From DXYV01 sp045543215 (GTDB lineage: Bacteria; Bacillota; Clostridia; Oscillospirales; Oscillospiraceae), in assembly GCA_045543215.1 (NCBI GenBank), contig JAZQMD010000150.1, positions 1 through 13,697 of the forward strand: a stretch of 13,697 bases of DNA, read 5' to 3'. The notes beneath the pieces were generated by a model. The model had not been told where the DNA came from. It saw only the letters and a list, made by a program, of their open reading frames with translations, and made no database searches. Numbering within the stretch: position 1 is the stretch's first letter; each line of letters opens with the position of its first letter. Below are positions 6,239 to 13,697 of the stretch, piece after piece. The translations under genes and the position numbers were made by a program.

Positions 6239-7726
6239 ATGTATTATGTGAGTACCAGAGACAAGCGTACAAGGCTGACTGCGGCGCAGGCGATTTCCCA
6301 GGGACTGGCTGTGGATGGTGGGCTGCTGACCCCAGAGCGGTTTCCCCGGTTGGCTGAGGGGGCTATAGATGCGTTGAAGGATATGACCTATCAACAGCGG
6401 ACAGTGGCCATCATGCAAATGTTTTTGGAGGAATTCAGCAGCCAGGAACTGGCTGATTTTGCGGTCAATGCCTACGGGAGTCATAAATTTTCCCATGATC
6501 AGGTAGCCCCGGTGCGATCGTTGGAAGACAATACCTATTGTTTGGAGTTATGGCATGGTCCCACCTGCGCCTTTAAGGACATGGCACTCCAGATACTGCC
6601 ACAGCTTCTTACTGCCTCCCTGGTGAAAACGGGGGAGGAAAAGACGGTGTGTATTCTGGTTGCAACCTCGGGTGATACGGGTAAGGCTGCTTTGGAAGGG
6701 TTCCGGGATGTGGATAAAACCCGTATCTTAGTGTTTTATCCAAAAGACGGAGTATCTGATATTCAGCAACTTCAGATGAACACTCAAGAGGGGAACAACG
6801 TAGGTGTGTGCGCTGTGGTTGGTAATTTTGACGATGCACAAACCGGTGTAAAGCGTATCTTTTCCGATAAGGCTTTGAGGGGAAAATTGGCTGAGCGTGG
6901 CTTTTTCCTCTCCTCGGCCAACTCGATCAACTGGGGTCGTGTTCTGCCCCAGATCGTTTACTATGTTTCCGCTTACTGTGACCTGCTTAAAATGGGGGCG
7001 GTCAGCTATGGAAACCCGGTGAATTTTTGTGTTCCTACCGGAAATTTCGGAAATATTTTGGCTGGCTATTACGCAAAAAAAATGGGGGTGCCGATTGGGC
7101 GGCTGATATGCGCCTCTAACGCTAATAACGTGCTCACCGACTTTTTGCAAACAGGTGTTTACGACCGGAATCGCCTTTTTCATAATACCATGTCCCCTTG
7201 TATGGATATCCTGATTTCCAGTAATCTGGAGCGTGTGCTCTTTGAGTTGTCGGGGGGGAGCGACGGGGAGATCCAAAATTATATGGATCAGCTGTCGACT
7301 TCTGGGCGGTACACCGTGAGTGAGCACATTCGAAATGGCCTGGATGAGCATTTTGCCTCTGGCTTCTGTGGCGATGAGGGAACTTCCGCCATGATTGCAA
7401 GAATGTGGAAGGAAAAAAGTTATCTGATTGACCCTCATACTGCCGTAGCGTTTGACGTGCTGGCACAATATCGTGCCAAAACTGAGGATAAAACTCCCAC
7501 GGTTGTGGTATCCACCGCCAGCCCCTTTAAATTCTGCGACAGTGTACTGCCTGCTATTGGGGTGAATCAGGTGTGCCAAGGTGTAGATATGATCGACCAA
7601 CTCTCTCAGGCTACCGGGGTGGAGGCTCCAGTACCATTGGCTGGGCTCAAGGGGAAGGATGTTCGCTTCGAGGGCTGCGTATCTAAGGAGTGTATGATGG
7701 ATCAAGTGTTGGAGATGCTCATGTAA
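6239..7726 (+). CDS. thrC: Threonine synthase
   Basis: PLP-dependent enzyme converting O-phospho-L-homoserine to L-threonine and phosphate, the last step of threonine synthesis. The 495-residue product has the long-form length. It carries the N-terminal YVSTRD motif, GPTCAFKDMA with the PLP-binding Lys113, SGDTGKAAL (phosphate-binding loop), SSANSINWGRVLPQIVYY and PTGNFGNILAGYYAKKMG. All support fold-type II threonine synthase. The only ATG consistent with homology is at 6239; the frame upstream has a TGA with no other start between. The ribosome binding site is weak (GAGGG near 6221-6225, rather far). It has its own promoter and is followed after one nucleotide by a phosphoesterase gene. No other threonine-pathway gene is in the window. 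Confidence 0.96.
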   Translation: MYYVSTRDKRTRLTAAQAISQGLAVDGGLLTPERFPRLAEGAIDALKDMTYQQRTVAIMQMFLEEFSSQELADFAVNAYGSHKFSHDQVAPVRSLEDNTYCLELWHGPTCAFKDMALQILPQLLTASLVKTGEEKTVCILVATSGDTGKAALEGFRDVDKTRILVFYPKDGVSDIQQLQMNTQEGNNVGVCAVVGNFDDAQTGVKRIFSDKALRGKLAERGFFLSSANSINWGRVLPQIVYYVSAYCDLLKMGAVSYGNPVNFCVPTGNFGNILAGYYAKKMGVPIGRLICASNANNVLTDFLQTGVYDRNRLFHNTMSPCMDILISSNLERVLFELSGGSDGEIQNYMDQLSTSGRYTVSEHIRNGLDEHFASGFCGDEGTSAMIARMWKEKSYLIDPHTAVAFDVLAQYRAKTEDKTPTVVVSTASPFKFCDSVLPAIGVNQVCQGVDMIDQLSQATGVEAPVPLAGLKGKDVRFEGCVSKECMMDQVLEMLM

Positions 7727-7727
7727 A

Positions 7728-8417
7728 ATGGCATTGTATGCAATTGGTGATACCCACCTCTCCCTCGGCTCAGACAAGCCAATGGACGTGTTTGGCGGAG
7801 ACTGGGAGGGATATGTGGATAAACTGCAAGAGGGTTTTTCTCATGTGAAGCAGGAGGATACGGTGGTGTTGTGCGGAGATCTGTCTTGGGGTATGTCCCT
7901 GGAGGAGGCACGAGCAGATTTCGCTTTTTTAAATAATTTGCCGGGGCGTAAGCTATTGCTTAAAGGCAACCACGACTATTGGTGGACTACTGCCGGCAAG
8001 ATGAACGCCTTTTTTGCGGAAAATGGCTACCATACGCTCCATATCCTGCACAATAACTGTTACGAGTATGGTGAATATGCTCTGTGCGGGACCAGGGGTT
8101 GGTTTTTTGAGGAAAATGCTACTCCCCAGTCAGCCAAGGTGTTCAACCGGGAGATTATGCGGCTGGAGTCCTCTCTTAAAGCGGCTGGAGATCGGGAGAA
8201 ACTATGCTTTCTTCACTATCCGCCACGATATCGGGGCTATATCTGCCCAGAAATTATTAACCTGCTGGAACGCTATCAGGTAAAGGCCTGTTATTACGGG
8301 CACCTTCACGGGGGAAGTTGTCGGCTTGCTATGGAGGGAACCTTCGGAGCAGTATCTTATCATCTGGTTTCGGCGGACCATTTAAAATTTATTCCGAAAA
8401 TTATCTTAAAATCTTAA
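7728..8417 (+). CDS. Calcineurin-like metallophosphoesterase
   Basis: Predicted cytoplasmic metal-dependent phosphohydrolase; the substrate cannot be told from sequence. The 229-residue protein shows the family's two-metal motifs in order: GDTHLS (Asp8, His10), CGDLSWG (Asp51), KGNHDYWW (Asn81, His82, Asp83), FLHYPP and GHLHGG near residue 190. The ATG follows the thrC stop by one nucleotide, and a GGAG at 7711-7714 lies rather far upstream, so it is probably translated by coupling. The pairing with thrC may only be transcriptional. No terminator is seen before the tig promoter. The family is certain; the physiological role is unknown. Confidence 0.9.
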   Translation: MALYAIGDTHLSLGSDKPMDVFGGDWEGYVDKLQEGFSHVKQEDTVVLCGDLSWGMSLEEARADFAFLNNLPGRKLLLKGNHDYWWTTAGKMNAFFAENGYHTLHILHNNCYEYGEYALCGTRGWFFEENATPQSAKVFNREIMRLESSLKAAGDREKLCFLHYPPRYRGYICPEIINLLERYQVKACYYGHLHGGSCRLAMEGTFGAVSYHLVSADHLKFIPKIILKS

Positions 8418-8425
8418 AAAAACAG

Positions 8426-8454
8426 TGGAAATGTCTCATACAATCTGATACAAT
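8426..8454 (+). promoter_or_regulatory. SigA-type promoter for the tig-clp-lon cluster
   Basis: TGGAAA at 8426-8431, a 17-bp spacer and TACAAT at 8449-8454, with TG at 8446-8447 as an extended -10. A second TACAAT at 8439-8444 sits ten bases upstream and could be an alternative -10. No CtsR or CIRCE heat-shock operator is visible beside it. Confidence 0.55.
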
Positions 8455-8511
8455 AGCTTGGATTTATCAAAACGGCTGCGGGTATGTGCGCGGTCAATGG
8501 AGGAAATCAGG

Positions 8512-9954
8512 ATGAACGTCAAGAGCAAAGAGAAAAAAGAAAACAGCGCTATCGAGCTTGTCATCGAGGTTGGCGCAGCCGAGTTTGACGCAGCTATCAA
8601 TAAGGTGTATAATAAGCAAAAAAAGAATATTAGTATCCCCGGTTTCCGCAAAGGTAAGGCTCCCCGCAAGATTGTGGAGGCCATGTACGGAGCCCAGGTG
8701 TTTTATGAGGATGCTATTGAGGAAGCCTATCCCGCTGCCTATTCTCAGGCCTTGGAGCAGGAGGGGATAAAGTCCGTGGCATACCCTAAGCTGGAAGTTG
8801 TGGAGGCAGGTAAGGATGGCTTTACCTTTAAGGCCCTTGTAACCGTTCGTCCAGAGGTTAAGGTGAGTAAGTACAAGGGACTGAGCGCACCCAAGGAGGA
8901 GGTCAAGCTTACCGAAAAGGACATTGATGGGGAACTCAAGCCCTACATTGATCGTGCTACCCGCCTGGTGTGCGTGGAGCGGGAAGCTAAGTCAGGGGAC
9001 ACTGTTGTCATTGATTTTGAGGGCTTTAAGGACGGTGTAGCCTTTGAGGGGGGCAAGGCGGAGAAGTACAGCCTGGAGCTTGGTTCTGGCTCTTTTATCC
9101 CTGGATTTGAGGATCAGGTTATTGGTATGAAGGCTGATGAGGAGAAGGATATTAATGTGACGTTTCCTGACAATTATGCTGCTGAGCTGGCCGGTGCCGC
9201 CGTGGTATTTAAGATAAAGGTGCATGAGGTGAAAGAACCACAGGCTCCTGAGGTGGACGATGAGTTTGCCAAGGATGTGTCCGAGTTTGATACTTTGGCC
9301 GATTTACGCAAGAGTCTGGAGGAAAAACTTAAGGATCGTAGAGAGGCCCAGGCCAACCGGGACTATGAGACTGCTCTGATGGATCAGCTCATTGGTAATC
9401 TGGAAGGGGATATTCCTGAGGCCATGGTAGAGTACCAGGCGGATAAGGTGGTAAAGGACTACGCTATGCGTATCCAGAGCCAGGGCATTAAGTTTGAGGA
9501 TTATTTGTCTATGATGGGCATGACTATGGATCAGTTGCGTGCGCAGGGAATGGAGAGTGCCCGCCGGCAGGTTCAGGTTGACTTGGTATTGGGGGCTGTG
9601 GCTCAGGAAGAGGGATTAGATGTCACCGAGGAGGAAGTCTCCGCCGAGTTTGAACGTCTGGCTGAGGAATCATCTATGGAGGTAGAGCAGGTCAAAGAGG
9701 CTATACCAGAAGATGACTTGAAGTATGAGTTGTTGCTAAAAAAGGCAAACAAGGTTGTCATGGATAACGCCAAGGTGGGAAAGGTTCCTGCGGCTAAGAA
9801 GGCTGAAAAAGATAGTGAGGGGGAGGAGAAAGATTCGGCCCCCAAGAAACGGACCTCTGCTAAAAAGGCTACGGACACGGATGAAGGGAAGCCGACTCCT
9901 AAGAAGCGTACTGCCGCCAAAAAGGACAATGAGGAGCAAAAGACAGAGGAATAA
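8512..9954 (+). CDS. tig: Trigger factor, ribosome-associated chaperone and prolyl isomerase
   Basis: Binds the ribosome exit tunnel near L23 and shields nascent chains. Counted from ATG 8512 the protein is 480 residues. It has an N-terminal ribosome-binding domain with the signature GFRKGKAP (44-51), a middle FKBP-type domain (about 150-240, with DTVVIDFEGF and GSFIPGFEDQVIGM) and a helical C-terminal substrate cradle. The final 60 or so residues (420-480) are Lys/Glu/Ala-rich, probably disordered, and contain two copies of PKKRT(S/A)AKK at 444-452 and 463-471. ATG 8512 is preferred over TTG 8458 because GGAGG at 8499-8503 lies eight bases before it and homology begins there. It lies upstream of clpP and clpX with no terminator between tig and clpP. 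Confidence 0.96.
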   Translation: MNVKSKEKKENSAIELVIEVGAAEFDAAINKVYNKQKKNISIPGFRKGKAPRKIVEAMYGAQVFYEDAIEEAYPAAYSQALEQEGIKSVAYPKLEVVEAGKDGFTFKALVTVRPEVKVSKYKGLSAPKEEVKLTEKDIDGELKPYIDRATRLVCVEREAKSGDTVVIDFEGFKDGVAFEGGKAEKYSLELGSGSFIPGFEDQVIGMKADEEKDINVTFPDNYAAELAGAAVVFKIKVHEVKEPQAPEVDDEFAKDVSEFDTLADLRKSLEEKLKDRREAQANRDYETALMDQLIGNLEGDIPEAMVEYQADKVVKDYAMRIQSQGIKFEDYLSMMGMTMDQLRAQGMESARRQVQVDLVLGAVAQEEGLDVTEEEVSAEFERLAEESSMEVEQVKEAIPEDDLKYELLLKKANKVVMDNAKVGKVPAAKKAEKDSEGEEKDSAPKKRTSAKKATDTDEGKPTPKKRTAAKKDNEEQKTEE

Positions 9955-10027
9955 GCGGTATAAACTGTGTTGAGGGCGGGTATGTTACTTTGTGTTCCAA
10001 ATCATGCCTGAATAGGAGAGAGTGATT

Positions 10028-10609
10028 ATGAGTTATATGCCGTATGTGATCGAGCAGACGAACCGGGGAGAGCGTTCGTATGACATTTTCTCCCGTTTGC
10101 TCAATGATCGTATCGTATTTCTGGGAGAGGAGGTCAACTCTACTGCTGCCCGGTTAATTGTGGCCCAGCTTTTATATCTGGAGGCCCAGGATCCTGACAA
10201 GGACATCCAGTTCTACATCAACAGCCCAGGTGGATCGGTTACCGACGGTATGGCCATTTATGATACCATGCAGTATATTAAATGTGATGTGTCCACAATC
10301 TGTATCGGCATGGCGGCAAGTATGGGGGCATTCCTTCTCTCTGCTGGCGCTCGTGGTAAGCGTTTAGCCCTGCCCAATGCTGAGATTATGATTCATCAGC
10401 CTTCCGCTGGAACCCAGGGCCAGATTACTGATATGGCCATCCATCTGAAGCGGCTGGAAATTATTAAGAAACGTATGAACCAGATCTTGGCAGATAGGAC
10501 CGGAAAATCTTTGGAGGAAGTTACTGCCGCCTGTGAGCGGGATAATTTTATGGCCGCCGAAGAGGCCAGAGAATTTGGCTTAATTGATAAGGTGATTTAC
10601 CAGCGCTAA
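10028..10609 (+). CDS. clpP: ATP-dependent Clp protease proteolytic subunit
   Basis: Serine peptidase that forms the double-heptameric chamber of ClpXP and ClpCP. Counted from ATG 10028 the product is 193 residues, the usual length. The catalytic triad falls at the canonical numbers: Ser98 (GMAASMGAF), His123 (MIHQP) and Asp172 (ERDNF). The N-terminal PYVIEQTNRGERSYDIFSRLL is family-typical. The start is placed at ATG 10028 because AGGAGAG (10014-10020) is correctly spaced for it; the in-frame GTG at 10022 would be too close. It shares the unit with tig upstream and clpX downstream, but a hairpin follows the stop codon. Confidence 0.97.
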   Translation: MSYMPYVIEQTNRGERSYDIFSRLLNDRIVFLGEEVNSTAARLIVAQLLYLEAQDPDKDIQFYINSPGGSVTDGMAIYDTMQYIKCDVSTICIGMAASMGAFLLSAGARGKRLALPNAEIMIHQPSAGTQGQITDMAIHLKRLEIIKKRMNQILADRTGKSLEEVTAACERDNFMAAEEAREFGLIDKVIYQR

Positions 10610-10618
10610 CGATTCACT

Positions 10619-10653
10619 AAAAGAGCGGGGACGGTTTGCGCCTCCGCTCTTTT
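10619..10653 (+). terminator. Hairpin with terminator form between clpP and clpX
   Basis: A perfect 10-bp stem AAAAGAGCGG / CCGCTCTTTT (10619-10628 with 10644-10653) encloses a 15-nt loop. The T-run is part of the stem, so termination may be partial. It probably lets clpP be made in excess over clpX; no clear clpX promoter is visible in the remaining gap. Confidence 0.75.
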
Positions 10654-10681
10654 GAAACCATTCTGAAAGGATGGATGTCCT

Positions 10682-11998
10682 ATGTCAAAAGATGATAACA
10701 GCAAACCGATTCACTGCTCTTTTTGTGGAAAGCATCAGGATCAGGTGGAGCGTATCGTGGCTGGACCTGGCGCGTATATTTGTAATGAATGCGTACGCTT
10801 ATGCACCAATATTCTGGCCGGTGATGGGGATGAGGACAGCGGTATTGTTCCCGATATGCCCGATGTGATCCCGACCCCACAGGAGATCCGTGGGGTACTG
10901 GACGAGTATATTATCGGGCAGGATGGAGCCAAGGTGGCCCTATCTGTGGCGGTATATAATCATTATAAGCGTATTTACTTTGGCGGAGGGGACAGTGTTG
11001 AGCTGCAAAAGAGTAATATCCTGCTGGTAGGTCCTACTGGCTGCGGAAAGACACTGTTTGCCCAGACCTTGGCCCGGGTTTTGAAGGTACCTTTCGCAAT
11101 TGCTGATGCCACTACGCTGACTGAGGCTGGCTACGTGGGGGACGATGTGGAAAATATTCTTTTGCGCCTTGTCCAAGCCGCTGATTACGATATAGAATTG
11201 GCCGAGCGTGGTATTATTTATGTGGATGAGATTGACAAAATTGCCCGTAAAAGTGAAAATACCTCTATTACCCGTGATGTCTCTGGAGAGGGAGTGCAGC
11301 AGGCCCTTTTAAAGATTTTAGAGGGTACAGTAGCTAATGTTCCCCCGCAAGGTGGGCGCAAGCATCCACATCAGGAGTTCATCCAGATTGATACAAAGAA
11401 TATTCTGTTTATTTGTGGCGGTGCGTTTGACGGCTTGGAGAAAATTATTGAGCAGCGTTTGGATAAAAAGACCATTGGTTTTGGTGCCGAGATTAAAACC
11501 AGCGCAGAGAAGCTTACTGACGATATCTTCAAGGAGGTTCAACCACACGATTTATTGAAATTTGGTATTATTCCGGAGTTGGTGGGGCGGTTGCCTGTGG
11601 TCACCACCTTGAAGGCTTTGGATCGGGATCAGCTGGTGCGCATTTTGACAGAGCCTAAAAACGCCTTGGTTAAGCAGTATAAAAAGCTTATGGAATATGA
11701 CAACGTGGAGTTGGAGTTTGAGCTTGCTGCTCTGGAGGCTACTGCGGATAAAGCGGTTGAGCGTGGAATTGGGGCTCGAGGCCTACGGGCTGTGCTGGAG
11801 GATGTTATGACCGATATTATGTATCACGTCCCATCTGACCAGTCTATTTCCAAGGTGACCATCAATGCCGATTGCGTCAACCGTAAAGGAGAACCTGATA
11901 TTTTGCGCGATGAGAACAGATCGGTTCGGCCCCGACTTGGGGCGGCTGCACTGAGGGCTCAGAGTCCATCGCCCAGGACCAGAGGAAACGTATCTTAA
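10682..11998 (+). CDS. clpX: ATP-dependent Clp protease ATP-binding subunit ClpX
   Basis: AAA+ unfoldase that recognises tagged substrates and threads them into ClpP. The 438-residue product has an N-terminal zinc-binding domain (Cys12, Cys15, Cys34, Cys37), Walker A GPTGCGKT (117-124), the pore loop GYVG (150-153), Walker B with Asp182-Glu183, the RKH loop region (GRKHPHQEF), the ClpP-docking IGF loop (TIGFGAE) and sensor 2 in GIGARGLRAV. The last 25 or so residues form a basic Arg/Pro/Ser-rich tail beyond the conserved AAA+ C-domain. AAAGGA at 10666-10671 serves the ATG. It lies between clpP and lon, each side separated by a hairpin. Confidence 0.98.
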   Translation: MSKDDNSKPIHCSFCGKHQDQVERIVAGPGAYICNECVRLCTNILAGDGDEDSGIVPDMPDVIPTPQEIRGVLDEYIIGQDGAKVALSVAVYNHYKRIYFGGGDSVELQKSNILLVGPTGCGKTLFAQTLARVLKVPFAIADATTLTEAGYVGDDVENILLRLVQAADYDIELAERGIIYVDEIDKIARKSENTSITRDVSGEGVQQALLKILEGTVANVPPQGGRKHPHQEFIQIDTKNILFICGGAFDGLEKIIEQRLDKKTIGFGAEIKTSAEKLTDDIFKEVQPHDLLKFGIIPELVGRLPVVTTLKALDRDQLVRILTEPKNALVKQYKKLMEYDNVELEFELAALEATADKAVERGIGARGLRAVLEDVMTDIMYHVPSDQSISKVTINADCVNRKGEPDILRDENRSVRPRLGAAALRAQSPSPRTRGNVS

Positions 11999-12013
11999 AT
12001 CATCTCGATGATC

Positions 12014-12052
12014 CATGGGGCGGGCCGGTGGTCCGCTCCATGCGTTTGTTTT
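12014..12052 (+). terminator. Hairpin with T-run between clpX and lon
   Basis: A 10-bp stem (12014-12023 with 12033-12042, one G-U pair) and a 9-nt loop are followed by a T-rich run ending at 12052. It fits a rho-independent terminator for clpX. No convincing promoter is visible between it and the lon ATG at 12071, so lon is probably reached by readthrough. Confidence 0.7.
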
Positions 12053-12070
12053 GAAAGGAGGGAGTTGATT

Positions 12071-13697
12071 ATGACTCCTGTGACCATGCCTGCCCTGGCT
12101 TTGCGGGGTTTGACGGTATTTCCCGGTATGCTACTCCACTTTGACGTGGGAAGGGAATCTTCTATTAAAGCTTTGGATGAGGCTATGGCGGCGGCTAAGC
12201 CGGTATTTCTGGTCACCCAGAAGGATCTGGTGGTGGAACAGCCGCAGCAGTCTGATTTATATCATATAGGAACGATTGCAAACATCCGCCAAATTCTTCG
12301 ACTGCCAGGCAACAATGTGCGTGTCATGGTGGAGGGAATATCCAGGGGGCGGATGTTGGAACTGGCGGCTCAAGATCCTTATTTTCTGGTGGTGGTGGAG
12401 GAAATACCAGTCCCGGAGGTTTCCAACCGGAATACTTCCCGTACGGAGGCTCTGGTTCGCCAGACTTATGAACTTTTTGAGCGTTACACCGAACTGTCTC
12501 CCAAGATGACATCAGAGGTCTATCTCAAGGTAATTGGCAGCAATGACCCCGGCTATATTGCCGACTATATTGCACAAAATATTTCCATGCGGGTGGAGGA
12601 TAAGCAGTCTGTGTTGGAGCAGATTCGTCCAACTCGCCGTCTGGAGCTGTTGTGCCGTATCCTGCGCCGGGAAGTGGATATTCTGGAGGCGGAGGAAGAG
12701 CTGGAATCTAAGCTCCATGAGCAGGTATCCTCTAGTCAACGGGAGTATTTCTTGCGAGAACAACTGAAGGTCATCCGCCGGGAGCTGGGAGAGAGTGACA
12801 GCACAGACGGGGAGATTGCCGAATACCGGGAGAGAGTGGCCTTGGCTGATTTGCCCGATGAGGTGCGAGAAAAGCTGAGTAAGGAGATTAACCATCTGGA
12901 AAAGCAGCCCTTTGGTTCCTCGGAGGGGGCGGTTATCCGCAACTACCTTGATGTATGTCTAGACCTGCCTTGGAAGAAAAAGACCAAGGAACGGGTGAGC
13001 GTATCTGCTGTGCACAAGGCTCTGGATGCAGATCATTTTGGTCTTGAAAAAGTAAAAGAACGGATTTTGGAATTCGTGGCTGTCAAGCAGTTGGCTCCCG
13101 ATCTGAATGGGCAGATTATTTGTTTGGTTGGCCCTCCCGGAGTAGGAAAGACTTCAGTAGCCATGTCGGTGGCCCGAGCCATGAACCGTAAGCTGGTACG
13201 TATTTCCTTGGGAGGGGTTCACGATGAATCTGAGATTCGTGGGCATCGCAAGACTTATGTGGGTGCCATGCCAGGCCGGATCATTGCCGCCGTGCGCCAG
13301 GCAGGAAGCAAGAATCCTTTACTATTGCTCGATGAGATCGATAAGCTTGGGGTAGATCACCGGGGTGATCCGGCTTCCGCTCTCTTGGAGGTGCTGGATG
13401 GTGAGCAAAATGCCACCTTCCGGGATCATTTTTTAGAATTGCCTTTTGATTTGTCTGATGTGATGTTTATTACAACTGCAAACACAATTGAGACAATTTC
13501 CCGTCCTTTGCTGGATCGCATGGAGGTGATTGAGCTTTCCAGCTATACCGATGAAGAAAAGCTGGAGATTGCAAAGCGCCACCTGTTGCCCAAGCAGATC
13601 AAACGTCATGGATTGACCAAGTCCAAGCTCAAGATCAGTGACGGAGCCCTGCGTAAAGTCATCACGGGCTATACCAGGGAATCTGGAGTTCGCGTCT
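12071..13697 (+). CDS. lon: ATP-dependent Lon protease (5' part, runs off the window)
   Basis: Cytoplasmic AAA+ serine protease for misfolded and regulatory proteins. The 542 codons present are open to the window edge, so the C-terminal Ser-Lys protease domain is not visible. The N-terminal LON substrate domain (about 1-200, beginning PALALRGLTVFPGMLLHFDVG) is followed by a helical region with the EYFLREQLKVIRREL block. The AAA+ module has Walker A GPPGVGKT at 354-361, the Lon-specific EIRGHRKTYVGAMPGRI, Walker B DEID at 421-424 and the sensor segment ITTANT. AAGGAGGG at 12054-12061 serves the ATG. A tig/clpX/lon cluster is also known in B. subtilis. Whether it is complete cannot be judged here. 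Confidence 0.96.
   Translation, partial: MTPVTMPALALRGLTVFPGMLLHFDVGRESSIKALDEAMAAAKPVFLVTQKDLVVEQPQQSDLYHIGTIANIRQILRLPGNNVRVMVEGISRGRMLELAAQDPYFLVVVEEIPVPEVSNRNTSRTEALVRQTYELFERYTELSPKMTSEVYLKVIGSNDPGYIADYIAQNISMRVEDKQSVLEQIRPTRRLELLCRILRREVDILEAEEELESKLHEQVSSSQREYFLREQLKVIRRELGESDSTDGEIAEYRERVALADLPDEVREKLSKEINHLEKQPFGSSEGAVIRNYLDVCLDLPWKKKTKERVSVSAVHKALDADHFGLEKVKERILEFVAVKQLAPDLNGQIICLVGPPGVGKTSVAMSVARAMNRKLVRISLGGVHDESEIRGHRKTYVGAMPGRIIAAVRQAGSKNPLLLLDEIDKLGVDHRGDPASALLEVLDGEQNATFRDHFLELPFDLSDVMFITTANTIETISRPLLDRMEVIELSSYTDEEKLEIAKRHLLPKQIKRHGLTKSKLKISDGALRKVITGYTRESGVRV

Noticed and set aside
6728..7777. A 349-codon open frame on the minus strand opposite thrC
   Set aside because: It mirrors the motif-rich thrC gene, has no recognisable domain and is explained by codon bias on the sense strand.
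8458..8511. TTG start extending trigger factor by 18 residues
   Set aside because: The extension lies at the predicted transcription start, lacks a ribosome binding site and has no family homology; ATG 8512 has GGAGG at the right distance.
8418..8511. CtsR or CIRCE heat-shock operator ahead of tig-clp
   Set aside because: I searched by eye for GGTCAAA repeats and the TTAGCACTC/GAGTGCTAA pair here and before clpP (9955-10027) and found neither.
10022..10027. GTG start for clpP two codons upstream
   Set aside because: It is only about three bases from the Shine-Dalgarno core; ATG 10028 restores canonical triad numbering S98/H123/D172.

Overview
The window is a chromosomal stretch from a Gram-positive, spore-forming Firmicute (Bacillota), most likely of class Clostridia. 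The evidence is strong AGGAGG-type ribosome binding sites, moderate G+C, Firmicutes-style conserved gene clusters (rplS-rbgA-rnhB; tig-clpP-clpX-lon) and a sporulation gene pair of the spoIVFA-spoIVFB type. A gut Oscillospiraceae-like lineage fits, but that is inference from protein flavour, not proven. Almost all genes lie on the + strand and are core genes. I see no phage, IS element, CRISPR array, tRNA or rRNA.

Layout: (1) 45-1787, ribosomal protein S2 (rpsB) and elongation factor Ts (tsf), separated by a hairpin with a T-run and closed by a very strong terminator (1826-1863). (2) 1963-3637, a SigE-like promoter followed by an M23/LytM membrane protein and an M50 membrane protease, read as spoIVFA and spoIVFB. 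The spoIVFA-like gene has an in-frame TAG at codon 264. The same reading frame then continues through the rest of the LytM domain and ends in a 4-bp overlap with spoIVFB. (3) 3646-4136, L19 gene rplS with its own promoter, structured leader and terminator. (4) 4169-6066, rbgA (50S assembly GTPase), rnhB (RNase HII) and yraN, tightly packed under an extended -10 promoter. (5) 6091-8417, threonine synthase thrC with a strong promoter, followed 1 nt later by a calcineurin-like phosphoesterase. (6) 8426-13697, a protein quality-control cluster of trigger factor (tig), ClpP, ClpX and Lon (lon is cut by the window end), with hairpins between clpP/clpX and clpX/lon.

Functionally the window joins translation (S2, EF-Ts, L19, RbgA), genome maintenance (RNase HII), amino-acid synthesis (ThrC), nascent-chain folding and ATP-dependent proteolysis (TF, ClpXP, Lon), plus one mother-cell sporulation module. 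The items most worth a second look are the interrupted spoIVFA gene, the Arg-to-Ala change in the RNase HII GRG motif, and the compact SpoIVFB that lacks a CBS domain. I did not find a novel multi-gene system.
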